A stretch of 64,000 nt of DNA from an uncultured Oscillospiraceae bacterium (GCA_902497145.1 CABVDR010000007.1:1-64000); one strand, 5' to 3'; positions 8,860-19,723 are shown, counted from the stretch's first letter. The notes: generated by a model from the letters alone, not told the origin. Numbers and translations are program-made.

Positions 8860-8863
8860 CGCC

Positions 8864-8892
8864 TTGCAGCCCGGGGCAAATTGCGCTATGCT
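8864..8892 (+). promoter_or_regulatory. Promoter of the esterase gene
   Basis: TTGCAG (8864-8869), 17 nt, TATGCT (8887-8892), about 30 nt upstream of the start codon and directly after the preceding terminator. Confidence 0.6.
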
Positions 8893-8921
8893 GAACCTAC
8901 ACCCAAAAAGGAGGGATTTTT

Positions 8922-9857
8922 ATGGGACGTTTGATCCGCCGTCTGATCGACAAAAAGTGGGCCGGAAATGCCCAGCGGGATCAGGTCCGTCTGGCCTCCC
9001 AGCCGCTCCCTCAGGGGGTGGAGGTATGGGAGGGCCTGCCCTACCTGGCGGACGGCCACCCCATGCACACCCTGAACCTGTATCGTCCCAAAGAAATCTC
9101 CGGTCCCCTGCCCACGGTGGTGGATATCCATGGGGGCGGCTGGATGTACGGCGACCGGCAGCTCAACCGGGCCTACTGCATGTATCTGGCCTCCCGGGGC
9201 TACGCGGTAATGGGCATGAGCTACCGCCTGGTGCCCGAGGTGACGGTGGCCGGGCAGGTCCAGGATGTATTTTCCAGCCTCCACTGGCTATCGCAGCACG
9301 GGGAAGAATACAGCTTTGACCTGAGCCGGGTGCTGCTCACCGGGGACTCCGCCGGGGGACACCTCACCGGCCTCACCGCCTGCGTGCAGCTCTCCCCCGC
9401 CCTCCAGACTCTCTACCAGGTGGAGCCCCTCCCCTTCTCCTTCACCGCCCTTGCCATCGCCCATGGGGTGTGCGATGTGCACCGCTTTCGCCTGTTCACC
9501 CCCCTGCTGGACCGCGCCCTCACCCGGGAGTACCTCCACCTGCTGCTGGGCCGCCCCTGGCAGCGCTCCCCTCTGCGGGGCCACGTCAGCTTCGAGGATA
9601 CCGCCCCCGGGCTCCCTCTGCCCCCCATCCTGGTCATCGCCAGTCAGCCCGACCGCTACTACGCCCAGAGCCAGCGGCTGATGGCCTATCTGGATGCCTC
9701 CCCCCTGCCCCATCGGGTAATCCACTGGTCCCGGCAGCAGAGCGCCAGGGCCACCCATGTCTTTGAGGTGGGCTGGTGGGACTGGCCGGAAAGCCGGGAC
9801 ACCAACGACCGCACGCTGGCATTCTTCGACCAGGTGTGTCGAGGGGAATATCCTTGA
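8922..9857 (+). CDS. Alpha/beta hydrolase, carboxylesterase of the HSL/BD-FAE type
   Basis: 311 aa with the oxyanion motif HGGGW, the nucleophile elbow GDSAGGH and a late ATHVFE histidine, typical of hormone-sensitive-lipase-like esterases. In gut Firmicutes this group often deacetylates short-chain or sugar esters; the substrate here is unknown. No signal peptide, so it is cytoplasmic. The ATG follows AAAGGAGG. The gene has its own promoter and sits between the sucrose operon and malQ, which suggests a carbohydrate role by context only. Confidence 0.85.
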   Translation: MGRLIRRLIDKKWAGNAQRDQVRLASQPLPQGVEVWEGLPYLADGHPMHTLNLYRPKEISGPLPTVVDIHGGGWMYGDRQLNRAYCMYLASRGYAVMGMSYRLVPEVTVAGQVQDVFSSLHWLSQHGEEYSFDLSRVLLTGDSAGGHLTGLTACVQLSPALQTLYQVEPLPFSFTALAIAHGVCDVHRFRLFTPLLDRALTREYLHLLLGRPWQRSPLRGHVSFEDTAPGLPLPPILVIASQPDRYYAQSQRLMAYLDASPLPHRVIHWSRQQSARATHVFEVGWWDWPESRDTNDRTLAFFDQVCRGEYP

Positions 9858-9881
9858 ATTTTCCAGGGATTCTGGTATACT
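9854..9881 (+). promoter_or_regulatory. Promoter of malQ
   Basis: TTGAAT (9854-9859), 16 nt, extended -10 TGG-TATACT (9876-9881). The -35 overlaps the stop codon of the preceding gene. Confidence 0.6.
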
Positions 9882-9896
9882 GGAACATATTTCATA

Positions 9897-9927
9897 TTGG
9901 GTGGAATGGGGCTCCCATTTCGCCCAA
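9897..9927 (+). other. Hairpin in the malQ leader
   Basis: Arms at 9897-9910 and 9914-9927 pair as TTGGG and GAATGGG blocks around a 3-nt loop, between the promoter and the ribosome site. No T-tract follows, so this is not a terminator. It may affect mRNA stability or act as an operator. Confidence 0.4.
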
Positions 9928-9954
9928 TAAACCCTGAAAGGAGACCCTGATTTC

Positions 9955-11394
9955 ATGTACGACGCACGCTTCAGCGGCATTCTTCTGGCCGTCTCCTCCC
10001 TGCCGGGCCCCTACGGCATCGGCTCTCTGGGGGCGTCTGCCCGCCGTTTTGTGGACTTTTTGTCTGAGTCTGGCCAGTCCTACTGGCAGATCCTACCCCT
10101 GGTCCCCCTGGGGCACGGAAATTCCCCCTACATGTCCACCTCCGCCTTTGCCGGCAACCCCCTGCTCATCGACCTGGATGAGCTGGCCGCCCAGGGGCTG
10201 CTCACCCCGGAGGAATTGGAAAGCGCCCGGTGTGACAACCCGGACCAGGTGGATTATGAGCGCCTGAATGCCACCCGGATTCCCCTGCTGCGCAAGGCCT
10301 TTGACCGCTATTCCCAGCTCCCCGCCGCCCAGGAGGAGGAGCCAGACCTGCCCTGGCTGGCCGACTACGCCCGCTTTGCCGCCCTCCACGACCAGTATGA
10401 GACCAGCTGGGAGGAGTGGCCCGAGGACGCAGAGCCTGATCCTGACGGGGTGGCCTTCCATATCTTCCTCCAGGACACCTTCTATCGCCAGTGGTTCCAT
10501 TTGAAGGAGTACGCCAACCAGAAGCACATCCGCATCATGGGCGACATCCCCTTCTACCTGTCCGCCGACAGCGTGGAGCGCTGGTCCCACCCGGAGCTGT
10601 TCCAGCTGGACAAGGACGGCCATCTGGCCAACGTGGCCGGCGTGCCTCCGGATGCCTTCACCTCCGACGGCCAGTTCTGGGGCAACCCCTTATATGACTG
10701 GAAGGGCAACAAAAAGGGAGTCTTTGCCTTCTGGCGGGAGCGCATCACCTGGTGCGCCCGGCTCTACGACGCCATCCGCATCGACCACTTCCGGGCCTTC
10801 CACACCTACTGGTCCATTCCCGCGGATGCTGAGACCGCCAAGGAGGGCCACTGGGAGCCCGGCCCCGGCATGGAGCTGCTGAAGGTTCTCCAGCGCACCG
10901 CCCCCAAGCTGGAGCTGATCGCCGAGGACCTGGGCGACCTGGATGCCGACGCACTGAAATTTGTGCGCACCTGCGGCATCCCCGGCATGAAGGTACTGGT
11001 CTTCGCCTTTGACCACCTGGGGGAGAGCGCCTATCTGCCCCACAACTGCGATAAATTCTCCGTGGTGTACACCGGCACCCACGACACCCCCACCTTTATG
11101 GAGTTTTTGACCCAGGGCAACCCCGACCAGGCCCGCTTCGCCCGGCAGTATCTGCGGCTGCGGGAGGACGAGGGACTGGGGTGGGGCCTCATTGCAGGAG
11201 CCTGGGCTGCAGGCAGCTATCTGGCCATCGCCCCCCTCCAGGACGTGCTGAGCCTGGGGGCTGACGCCCGGATGAACACCCCCGGCACCTCCGGTCCTCA
11301 CAACTGGTCCTGGCGGGTGCGCATGGACGCCTTCAACCCCTACGTCTCCGGCAAGCTGCGGGAGATCACCCGCACCTACCGCCGGTGCCTGTAA
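9955..11394 (+). CDS. malQ: 4-alpha-glucanotransferase
   Basis: 479-aa GH77 amylomaltase that disproportionates alpha-1,4-glucans in the cytosol. Family motifs are present: RIDHFRAF with the nucleophile Asp, the acid/base Glu in IAEDLG, and GTHDTPTF. Length is normal for the bacterial short form. The ATG follows AAAGGAG at a good distance. With amylosucrase upstream and a GH13 enzyme at 31 kb, it can process glucan made from sucrose or stored as glycogen. A terminator follows. Confidence 0.95.
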   Translation: MYDARFSGILLAVSSLPGPYGIGSLGASARRFVDFLSESGQSYWQILPLVPLGHGNSPYMSTSAFAGNPLLIDLDELAAQGLLTPEELESARCDNPDQVDYERLNATRIPLLRKAFDRYSQLPAAQEEEPDLPWLADYARFAALHDQYETSWEEWPEDAEPDPDGVAFHIFLQDTFYRQWFHLKEYANQKHIRIMGDIPFYLSADSVERWSHPELFQLDKDGHLANVAGVPPDAFTSDGQFWGNPLYDWKGNKKGVFAFWRERITWCARLYDAIRIDHFRAFHTYWSIPADAETAKEGHWEPGPGMELLKVLQRTAPKLELIAEDLGDLDADALKFVRTCGIPGMKVLVFAFDHLGESAYLPHNCDKFSVVYTGTHDTPTFMEFLTQGNPDQARFARQYLRLREDEGLGWGLIAGAWAAGSYLAIAPLQDVLSLGADARMNTPGTSGPHNWSWRVRMDAFNPYVSGKLREITRTYRRCL

Positions 11395-11430
11395 GGCGTA
11401 TTCTTTGAATTAAATATTACATCATGTATA

Positions 11431-11466
11431 AAAAACGACGGAGCGTTTGCTCCGTCGTTTTTGTTT
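11431..11466. terminator. Bidirectional terminator between malQ and ftsH
   Basis: A 12-base stem (AAACGACGGAGC type, loop GTTT) has A-runs before and T-runs after it, so it can serve the converging malQ and ftsH transcripts. Confidence 0.92.
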
Positions 11467-11478
11467 TATGATGGGGTT

Positions 11479-13677
<2,199 letters not shown>

Positions 13678-13766
13678 ATGAGAATACCTCCGTCGCTTGC
13701 ACGTACCAAATATGGACAGCCGCATCCCCGGAAGGGGGGCGCTTCCTTGGCAAATTAACAGTCCTT

Positions 13767-13795
13767 ACTATACCACACTCTTCCTTTAAAAACAA
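13767..13795 (-). promoter_or_regulatory. Promoter of ftsH
   Basis: Minus-strand TTGTTT (13790-13795), 17 nt, extended -10 TGG-TATAGT (13767-13772), about 90 nt upstream of the TTG start. Confidence 0.65.
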
Positions 13796-13932
13796 GAAAG
13801 AGTGCTGTAAACTTTCTGTGAAACCCCGGCATGGCAGCGGAATTTTTCCCTTCCCTCGGGGTGGAAAGTATGGTATAGTATATTTTGTATCGCATTTTGA
13901 TTTTTACTGCTCATTTGGGAGGTTTTCAATAT

Positions 13933-14718
13933 ATGAACAAGCGTCCCCCCCTGCGCCGCTCCGCCCCCATCGAGGCGGAAAGCGACGGCGTGATCGAAGG
14001 CCGCAACGCGGTCATCGAAGCCCTGCGGGCCGGCGTCACCATCGACAAAATTTTCATTGCCAAGGGGGAGACGGACTCCACCCTGGGCCATATCGCCTCC
14101 ACCGCCCGGGATAAGGGCATCGTGGTGGTGGACGCCGACCGGCGCAAGCTGGACGGCATGAGCCGCACCCACTCCCACCAGGGCGTTATCGCCCTGTGCG
14201 CCGTGCGGGAGTATGTCACCGTGGACGACATCCTCAATGTGGCCCGGGAGAAGGGAGAAAATCCCCTGATCGTGGTGTGCGACGAGCTCAGCGACCCCCA
14301 CAACCTGGGGGCGGTGATCCGCACCGCTGACGCCGCCGGAGCCCACGGGGTCATCATCCCCAAGCGCCGCTCCGCCGGTCTCACCGCCGTGGTGGCCAAG
14401 ACCTCCGCCGGAGCGGTAGCCCACGTCCCCGTGGCCCGGGTGCCCAACCTGGTGGCCGCCCTGAAGGAGCTGCAGCAGGCGGGTGTGTGGATTTTCGGCA
14501 CCGCTGCCCAGGGCACCACCTCCCTCTATCAGGCCGATCTGAAGGGCCCCGCCGCCATCGTCATCGGCAGCGAGGGGGACGGCATGGGCCGTCTGGTCAC
14601 CGAGAGCTGTGACTTCACCGTCTCCATCCCCATGTTCGGCAAAATCAACTCCCTCAACGCCTCGGCCGCCGCTGCCGTGCTTCTCTACGAGGCTGTGCGT
14701 CAGCGCACCGGCGGATAA
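13933..14718 (+). CDS. rlmB: TrmH/RlmB-family RNA 2'-O-ribose methyltransferase
   Basis: SPOUT methyltransferase of 261 aa that uses S-adenosylmethionine to methylate a ribose, probably G2251-type positions in 23S rRNA. Knot motifs are clear: DPHNLGAVIRTADAAGAHG, IVIGSEGDGMG and the terminal NSLNASAAAAVLLYEA. The N-terminal substrate-binding domain begins GRNAVIEALRAG. The ATG at 13933 follows GGGAGG; an extended -10 (TGG-TATAGT, 13874-13879) lies upstream. It is followed after 30 nt by a large membrane protein gene. Assignment to RlmB rather than a tRNA TrmH paralogue is likely, not proven. Confidence 0.88.
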   Translation: MNKRPPLRRSAPIEAESDGVIEGRNAVIEALRAGVTIDKIFIAKGETDSTLGHIASTARDKGIVVVDADRRKLDGMSRTHSHQGVIALCAVREYVTVDDILNVAREKGENPLIVVCDELSDPHNLGAVIRTADAAGAHGVIIPKRRSAGLTAVVAKTSAGAVAHVPVARVPNLVAALKELQQAGVWIFGTAAQGTTSLYQADLKGPAAIVIGSEGDGMGRLVTESCDFTVSIPMFGKINSLNASAAAAVLLYEAVRQRTGG

Positions 14719-14748
14719 CGATTTTCCCCAACCACCAAGGAGCCGCTT

Positions 14749-17034
14749 ATGCGCCAGCGTGATCGTGATAAGGAAAAACTGAACAAAAATGACGACCTGG
14801 AGGATATGAAGTCCCTCATCCAGGATGTCAGCGAGGAACCCTATTCCCTGGAAGATATTTTGGCCGAATACGGCACCCGGCGCAGCACCGTGCGCACCGC
14901 CGTTCCTGTCGGTCCCCCGGAGGGCAAGGTGCTGGCTTTTCCCAGCCAGACCGCTCCCCAGTCTCCCCAGGAGGAGCCTGACGACTCCCACGATCTGGAG
15001 GACGAGTCGGACTCCCAGCCGGAGGAGCCCCAGGAAAATGAGGAGGCCCCGGAGGACGCGTCGGCTTCCCCGCCGGATTCCACCCCTGATACCACCGAAG
15101 AGCCGGAAGAAGCGGAAGATGAGGAGAACGGGGAGGAAGAAGACTCCGGCGTTGTAGAATTTCCTCCGGAGGAGAGTCTGCTCTCCTCCCTGCTCAAACG
15201 CCTGGGCAAGAAGGCGGACCGGTACGCCGACCAAATGTTCCAGGAGTCGGAGGACATGGACGAGGAGGAGATCCGCCGCCTGGAGGAGCTGATCCCCGGC
15301 ACAGACCAGGAGGACGAGCCCCCCCAGCCTCGGACTCCCAGTCTGCTCTACCGCCTGCTCCACCGCCCCCGGCGGGAGGAGCCCATGCCCCCGGACACCG
15401 CCCCCCAGCAGCTGGCCCGCTCCTACGGCAAGGGGCTCAAGGGGCTGCGGCTGCGCTCTCTGTTTATTTTCCTTTTGTCGGTGGCCGCCATCGTCCAGTT
15501 GGTGGTGCCCGCCCTTAACTATGTGTGGCTGCCCCCGCTGGACAGCTACCAGCTTCAGGTATGGATTGCCTGCGGACTGCTGGGCGTGGGCTTTCTGCTC
15601 TCCGCTGATGTGCTGTTTGTGGGCTTGGTCCGGGCCTTTCGGGGGAAGATCGGCATGGACACCCTGTGTGCCCTGTCGGTGATCTTCACCCTGGCAGATG
15701 GCCTGTTCCTCTCGGTGGCCCAAAACCGGGAGGGCCAGCTGCCCTACACCGCCCCGGTGCTGGTGGGCCTGTTTTTCCTCACTCACGGCACCTACCACAA
15801 GCGGTGCGGCCTCCGTTTGGCCTGCCGTACGGCAGCCGCCGCCGCGGAGCCCTACGTACTTACCCTGGATGAGGGCAAGTGGAACGGCCGGGACACCTAT
15901 TGCAAGTGGTCCGGTACCCCCAATGGCTTCGGCAGTCAGGTTCAGACCGACGACGGAGCTCAGCGGATTTACAGCCGCTACTGCCCCGTCTTGCTGATTG
16001 CCTGTCTGCTTTTTTCCCTGCTCTCCTCGGTGGCGGCCAACCGGCCGGAGCACCTGCTGTGGTGCCTTTCGGCCACCTTCACCGCCGCCTCCGCCTTTGG
16101 CTCCGCCCTGGTCTATGGACGGCCTTTCCACAAGCTTACCCGCCGTCTCTCCCAGACCGGCGCGGCCCTGGCCGGCTGGCCCGGCCTGGCTCAGACCCGA
16201 AAGGGCGACCGGGTGCTTATCACCGACGGCGACCTGTTTCCCCCTGGCTATGTGGAATTCAATGGCATCAAGGTCTTTGGGGATTACTCCATTGAGCGGG
16301 TGCTCAGCTACACCGCCACCCTGATCCGGGATTCCGGCAGCGGCTTAACCAAGCTCTTCCACGACCTGCTGCGGGCCCAGGGTGCCCTGTTCCGCCAGGC
16401 CGATCACCTGTGCTGCTACGAGGGCGGCGGCCTGTCCGCCAACATCCGGGGCTACCAGGTGCTGGTGGGCTCTGCCGCCTTTATGAATCTGATGGAGGTT
16501 CCCCTCCCCCCGGGCCTGAATGTGAAAAACGCAGTTTTCTGTGCCATTGACGGGGAACTGGCGGGTATTTTTGCCCTCAACTACACCCTGCCTGATGGGG
16601 TGTTCCCCTCTCTGGACTCCCTGCTGCGGGAGAAGGTGGGCCCGGTTCTGGCCACCCGGGATTTCAACATCATCCCCGCCATGCTCCACCAGCGTTTCAA
16701 GCTGGCCTCGGACAAGATGGACTTCCCCCCGGTGGAGCGCCGCCGGGAGCTGTCCGATCCGGAGCAGCCCCACAACCATATTCTCACCGCGGTTCTGTGC
16801 CGGGAAGGTCTGGTACCCTACGCCGATTCCGTGGTAGGCGCCCGGCGGCTGCGCCGTGCCACCCGTTTGGGCGCAGTACTGGCCTGCGTGGGCTCCACCG
16901 TGGGGGTACTGCTAGCCTACTACCTGACAGCAGTCACTGCTTTTGGCTCCCTGTCCCCTCTGAACCTGCTCATCTTCCTCATCACCTGGCTGCTCCCGGT
17001 GTGGTTTCTCACCAGCTGGGTGCCCCGATACTGA
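14749..17034 (+). CDS. P-type ATPase-related membrane protein lacking catalytic motifs (probable pseudoenzyme)
   Basis: 761 aa. Residues 1-220 are a highly acidic Glu/Asp/Pro-rich cytoplasmic region. Several hydrophobic segments follow (about 238-420), then a soluble part that tracks the P1B-ATPase P and N domains in order: VLITDGDLFPPGYVEF at the phosphorylation-site position, GGGLSANIRGYQVLVGSAAF like the ATP-binding loop, then AVFCAIDGELAGIFALNY, and two C-terminal hydrophobic helices. The invariant DKTGT, the CPx membrane motif, TGD and GDGxND are all missing, so transport by aspartyl-phosphate is unlikely. The ribosome site is AAGGAG. It sits between rlmB and a GNAT gene. Function unknown. 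Confidence 0.75.
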   Translation: MRQRDRDKEKLNKNDDLEDMKSLIQDVSEEPYSLEDILAEYGTRRSTVRTAVPVGPPEGKVLAFPSQTAPQSPQEEPDDSHDLEDESDSQPEEPQENEEAPEDASASPPDSTPDTTEEPEEAEDEENGEEEDSGVVEFPPEESLLSSLLKRLGKKADRYADQMFQESEDMDEEEIRRLEELIPGTDQEDEPPQPRTPSLLYRLLHRPRREEPMPPDTAPQQLARSYGKGLKGLRLRSLFIFLLSVAAIVQLVVPALNYVWLPPLDSYQLQVWIACGLLGVGFLLSADVLFVGLVRAFRGKIGMDTLCALSVIFTLADGLFLSVAQNREGQLPYTAPVLVGLFFLTHGTYHKRCGLRLACRTAAAAAEPYVLTLDEGKWNGRDTYCKWSGTPNGFGSQVQTDDGAQRIYSRYCPVLLIACLLFSLLSSVAANRPEHLLWCLSATFTAASAFGSALVYGRPFHKLTRRLSQTGAALAGWPGLAQTRKGDRVLITDGDLFPPGYVEFNGIKVFGDYSIERVLSYTATLIRDSGSGLTKLFHDLLRAQGALFRQADHLCCYEGGGLSANIRGYQVLVGSAAFMNLMEVPLPPGLNVKNAVFCAIDGELAGIFALNYTLPDGVFPSLDSLLREKVGPVLATRDFNIIPAMLHQRFKLASDKMDFPPVERRRELSDPEQPHNHILTAVLCREGLVPYADSVVGARRLRRATRLGAVLACVGSTVGVLLAYYLTAVTAFGSLSPLNLLIFLITWLLPVWFLTSWVPRY

Positions 17035-17054
17035 TTTTTTAAGGAGGCGTTTCC

Positions 17055-17576
17055 ATGATCCGTCCCGCCCAAGCCCAAGATTTGCCCGCCATTGCCGTCA
17101 TCTATGAGGCGATTCTGGCGCAGGAGGACGCTCGCCCCGTCTCCTTCACCAACTGGCAGCGGGGCAAGTACCCCACCATTGACACGGCCCGGGCCGCCCT
17201 GGAGGCAGGTACCCTCTTTACCGCAGAGGAGAACGGGGAGGTGTACGGCTGCGTCAATCTCAACGGGGATCAGCTGCCTGAGTACGCCGCCATTCCCTGG
17301 CAGTATGCCGCCGATGACAGCCAGGTGGGCGTCATCCACACCCTGGTCATCCATCCCGCCTGGTCCGGCAAGGGTAAGGCCCGGGAGCTGGTATGCTTCT
17401 GCGAAGAGCACTGCCGCCAACAGGGCAAGCGGGTCATCCGCCTGGACACCTATGTGAACAACCAGCCCGCCAATTCCATGTATCCCCGCCTGGGCTACCG
17501 CTTTGCGGGGACGGGGCACTTCCTCTTCCAGGGCTTCCTGCCGGAGGACCTGAACTGCTACGAAAAATTGCTGTAA
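17055..17576 (+). CDS. GNAT-family N-acetyltransferase
   Basis: 173 aa; acetyl-CoA-dependent acyltransferase fold. It starts MIRPAQAQDLPAIAVIYEAI, with the central core VIHTLVIHPAWSGKGKARELV, where the acetyl-CoA pyrophosphate loop is expected. The C-terminal half has LDTYVNNQPANSMYPRLGY, typical of RimI-like and small-molecule acetyltransferases. It is the last gene of the rlmB cluster, with a strong AAGGAGG ribosome site 20 nt after the preceding stop. The substrate is not predictable. A bidirectional terminator follows. Confidence 0.85.
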   Translation: MIRPAQAQDLPAIAVIYEAILAQEDARPVSFTNWQRGKYPTIDTARAALEAGTLFTAEENGEVYGCVNLNGDQLPEYAAIPWQYAADDSQVGVIHTLVIHPAWSGKGKARELVCFCEEHCRQQGKRVIRLDTYVNNQPANSMYPRLGYRFAGTGHFLFQGFLPEDLNCYEKLL

Positions 17577-17581
17577 GCGAT

Positions 17582-17617
17582 AAAAAATGGAGTGGACCGC
17601 GGTCCACTCCATTTTTT
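17582..17617. terminator. Bidirectional terminator between the GNAT gene and bioY
   Basis: A long perfect inverted repeat (AAAATGGAGTGGACC with its complement, 2-nt centre), with A/T runs on both sides, serves both converging genes. Confidence 0.93.
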
Positions 17618-17624
17618 ATGTTGT

Positions 17625-18194
17625 TCAGATATGCAACAGGCCCGACTTTTCCAGCCGTCCCCGGATCATGGGCCCCATGGTCATGGCCAGGGCCATTTTG
17701 ACCAGATCGCCCACAATAAAGGGGATCACACACATCCACAGGGCGGCCATCACTCCGGTGTGGGTGGAGAAGCAGAACCAGGCGGTCCCCAGGGCGTAAC
17801 ACACGGCGGTGCCCAGGATCATGCCCAGCAACTGGAGCAGGCGGTTGTGGGTGTGGTCAATGACCAGCCCGGCGATCACCGCCATGGGCAGAAACCCAAT
17901 AATATAGCCTCCAGTGGGACCGGCCAGCTTACCCAGTCCTCCGGCAAACCCGGAGAACACCGGCACGCCCACCATGCCAATGAGCATGTAGACAATGTAG
18001 CTCACCGAGGCCCGCTTCCACCCCAGAAGATACAGGGTAAAGTAGATCACCAGATTGGTAAAGGAGATGGGCACCTCTCCAATGGGAATGGACAGAGGGG
18101 CCAGTACACAGGTCACCGCCGTCATCACAGCGATCATGGACATCACATAGATCTTGCCCCGATTGCTGGCGGCGGGCGCAGGCGATTGGGTCAT
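17625..18194 (-). CDS. bioY: Biotin ECF transporter substrate-binding component BioY
   Basis: 189-aa integral membrane S component of an energy-coupling-factor importer; it binds biotin and needs a shared EcfT/EcfA module encoded elsewhere. Family features are the opening hydrophobic segment, LAPLSIPIGEVPISFTNL, VFSGFAGGLGKLAGPTGGYI and GTAVCYALGTAWF, with about six membrane helices. The ATG at 18194 follows GGAAGGAA; the longer in-frame reading upstream would run through the promoter and leader hairpin. It is monocistronic, with its own promoter and terminator. Confidence 0.93.
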   Translation of the reverse strand: MTQSPAPAASNRGKIYVMSMIAVMTAVTCVLAPLSIPIGEVPISFTNLVIYFTLYLLGWKRASVSYIVYMLIGMVGVPVFSGFAGGLGKLAGPTGGYIIGFLPMAVIAGLVIDHTHNRLLQLLGMILGTAVCYALGTAWFCFSTHTGVMAALWMCVIPFIVGDLVKMALAMTMGPMIRGRLEKSGLLHI

Positions 18195-18218
18195 GGGTCG
18201 TTCCTTCCTTTCTCCGCA

Positions 18219-18243
18219 GGCGGGAGACACAACGTCTCCCGCC
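18219..18243 (-). other. Perfect hairpin in the bioY leader
   Basis: Ten-base arms (GGCGGGAGAC with GTCTCCCGCC) around a 5-nt loop lie between the promoter and ribosome site of bioY. No T-run follows, so it is not a terminator. It may stabilise the message or hinder translation. Confidence 0.55.
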
Positions 18244-18244
18244 A

Positions 18245-18298
18245 AATTGTCAACCAAAACTGAGATGAGTATACAATCTCCCGTTTTAATTGTCAACC
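18245..18298 (-). promoter_or_regulatory. bioY promoter with duplicated GGTTGACAATT element
   Basis: Minus-strand TTGACA (18291-18296), 17 nt, TATACT (18268-18273). The 11-mer GGTTGACAATT occurs twice in direct orientation (18288-18298, overlapping the -35, and 18245-18255, downstream of the -10). ATTGTATAC at the -10 and GGTTGACAAT form an imperfect inverted pair resembling BirA half-sites, but the spacing is shorter than usual. Biotin repression is plausible, not shown. Confidence 0.6.
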
Positions 18299-18338
18299 CC
18301 TTTTATGCGTGGTTTACTATTCCCATTCTGGTTGCTGC

Positions 18339-18367
18339 TTGCATTTTTTCTCCCTTTCCGGTATAAT
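18339..18367 (+). promoter_or_regulatory. Promoter of the SLH-domain protein gene
   Basis: TTGCAT (18339-18344), 17 nt, perfect TATAAT (18362-18367). The leader to the ATG at 18487 is about 110 nt with no clear structured element. Confidence 0.7.
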
Positions 18368-18486
18368 ATTTTCCTAAGATCAGGTAAAACTTTCTGATAT
18401 CCTACTCCGGAACCGGATTTTTCCTGTTTCGGCCTTACAAGCCTTTTAGGCTAAATTTTTTCAATCATGGAAAGGAACAATCCCAA

Positions 18487-19707
18487 ATGTTACAGCACAT
18501 GAAACGCGGTTTGGCTGCCGCGGTGATTCTCGCCCTGACCCTCACCCTGGGGGTTCCGGCTCTGGCGGCCGATCCTTTGGCCAGCGGCGGCTTTGCCCAG
18601 GTGTCCATCTCCGCCACCGGCTCCGACTCCCCCACCCTGGACCTGGATCTGGCGCTCTACCGCCGCAACAGCTCCAACGCCTTTGCCAAGGTGGAGAATA
18701 TGAACTATATTACCCCGGTCAACCGCTTGACCAAGGATGTCACCTTTAAAGTGACCCCCCAGGCCCAGCAGGTCTCCCTGACGGTGGACTATCTCACCGA
18801 CCTCAACGGAGACGGGGTCTATGAGCTGGTCAGCGGCCAGGACAACCCGGTGGGCGATGTCCTTACTGCCGACGGCGTGCTCACCAGCGCCAGCAGCGGC
18901 GTGTCCACTCAGCTCACCAAGGGCCGCACCTACACCATTACCGGCAGCGACCTGCTGACCCGTGGCCAGGCAGCGGCCAAGGACCGCACTACCGCCGGCA
19001 GCGCCAGCTACCTCTCCGGCCTCAGCGGTACCCAGACGGACAACACCCTGTATATGATCACCATCACTTACCAGTCCCCCAGCGACGGTGGAAAATATGA
19101 GCAGTGCTACTACCTGGCCCTGTACGACAAGCTTCCCGCCCCCGCCGCCTCCGACTTCCGGGATATTCCGGAAGATGCCTGGTACTATAACGCGGTAGAC
19201 TATGTGGTCTCCCGGGGCCTGCTCTCCGGCTCCGCCCGCAGCACCTTCTCCCCCAATCAGTCTCTGACCCGGGCGATGCTGGCCCAGACTCTCTTCAATC
19301 TGGCCGGCCAGCCGGACAGCAACATCAGCCACTACGATGATGTCCCCGTGGACCACTGGAGCTACGCCGCCGTCTCCTGGGCCAGCAGTGAGGAACTTAT
19401 GGCTGGCCCCAGCCCCAAGCGCTTTGCCCCTGACCAGGCGCTGACCCGCCAGGAGATGGCCCTGACCCTCATGCTCTATGTCCAGAAGAGCGGAATCTCC
19501 ACCGACCAGCGGGCGGATCTGAGCCGCTATGCCGACGCCGACGATGTAGCCGACTGGGCCCGCACCGCCATGGAGTGGGCTGTGGCCGAGGGCCTTCTGG
19601 CCGGCCGCACCGCGGGCAACGTCACCAAGCTGGATCCCTCCAGCGCGGTCACCCGCGCGGAGTTTGCCGCCGTGCTCCAGACCCTGTGTGAAAAGGTACT
19701 GGCCTGA
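18487..19707 (+). CDS. Secreted S-layer-homology (SLH) domain protein
   Basis: 406 aa. Residues 1-28 are a signal peptide ending ALA-ADP. The middle (about 30-215) is a Thr/Ser-rich beta region found before SLH repeats, with no catalytic motif. The C-terminal part has three SLH repeats beginning FRDIPEDAWYYNAVDYVVSR, YDDVPVDHWSYAAVSWAS and YADADDVADWARTAMEWA, which anchor proteins to pyruvylated cell-wall polymers. The start follows GGAAAGGAAC; a second ATG four codons later is possible. It is a single gene with its own promoter and terminator. Its role at the cell surface is unknown. Confidence 0.9.
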   Translation: MLQHMKRGLAAAVILALTLTLGVPALAADPLASGGFAQVSISATGSDSPTLDLDLALYRRNSSNAFAKVENMNYITPVNRLTKDVTFKVTPQAQQVSLTVDYLTDLNGDGVYELVSGQDNPVGDVLTADGVLTSASSGVSTQLTKGRTYTITGSDLLTRGQAAAKDRTTAGSASYLSGLSGTQTDNTLYMITITYQSPSDGGKYEQCYYLALYDKLPAPAASDFRDIPEDAWYYNAVDYVVSRGLLSGSARSTFSPNQSLTRAMLAQTLFNLAGQPDSNISHYDDVPVDHWSYAAVSWASSEELMAGPSPKRFAPDQALTRQEMALTLMLYVQKSGISTDQRADLSRYADADDVADWARTAMEWAVAEGLLAGRTAGNVTKLDPSSAVTRAEFAAVLQTLCEKVLA

Positions 19708-19723
19708 TTTCTCCATTCTTTCG

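Noticed and set aside
13786..16131. Very long open frame on the minus strand opposite rlmB and the P-type-like gene
   Set aside because: It is Gly/His/Val-rich nonsense typical of the antisense strand of GC-rich genes, with no ribosome site or motif; the plus-strand genes have clear families or operon context.
18245..18280. Canonical BirA operator at bioY
   Set aside because: The inverted half-sites are separated by about 12 nt rather than the usual 14-16, and one arm has several mismatches; kept only as a weak possibility.
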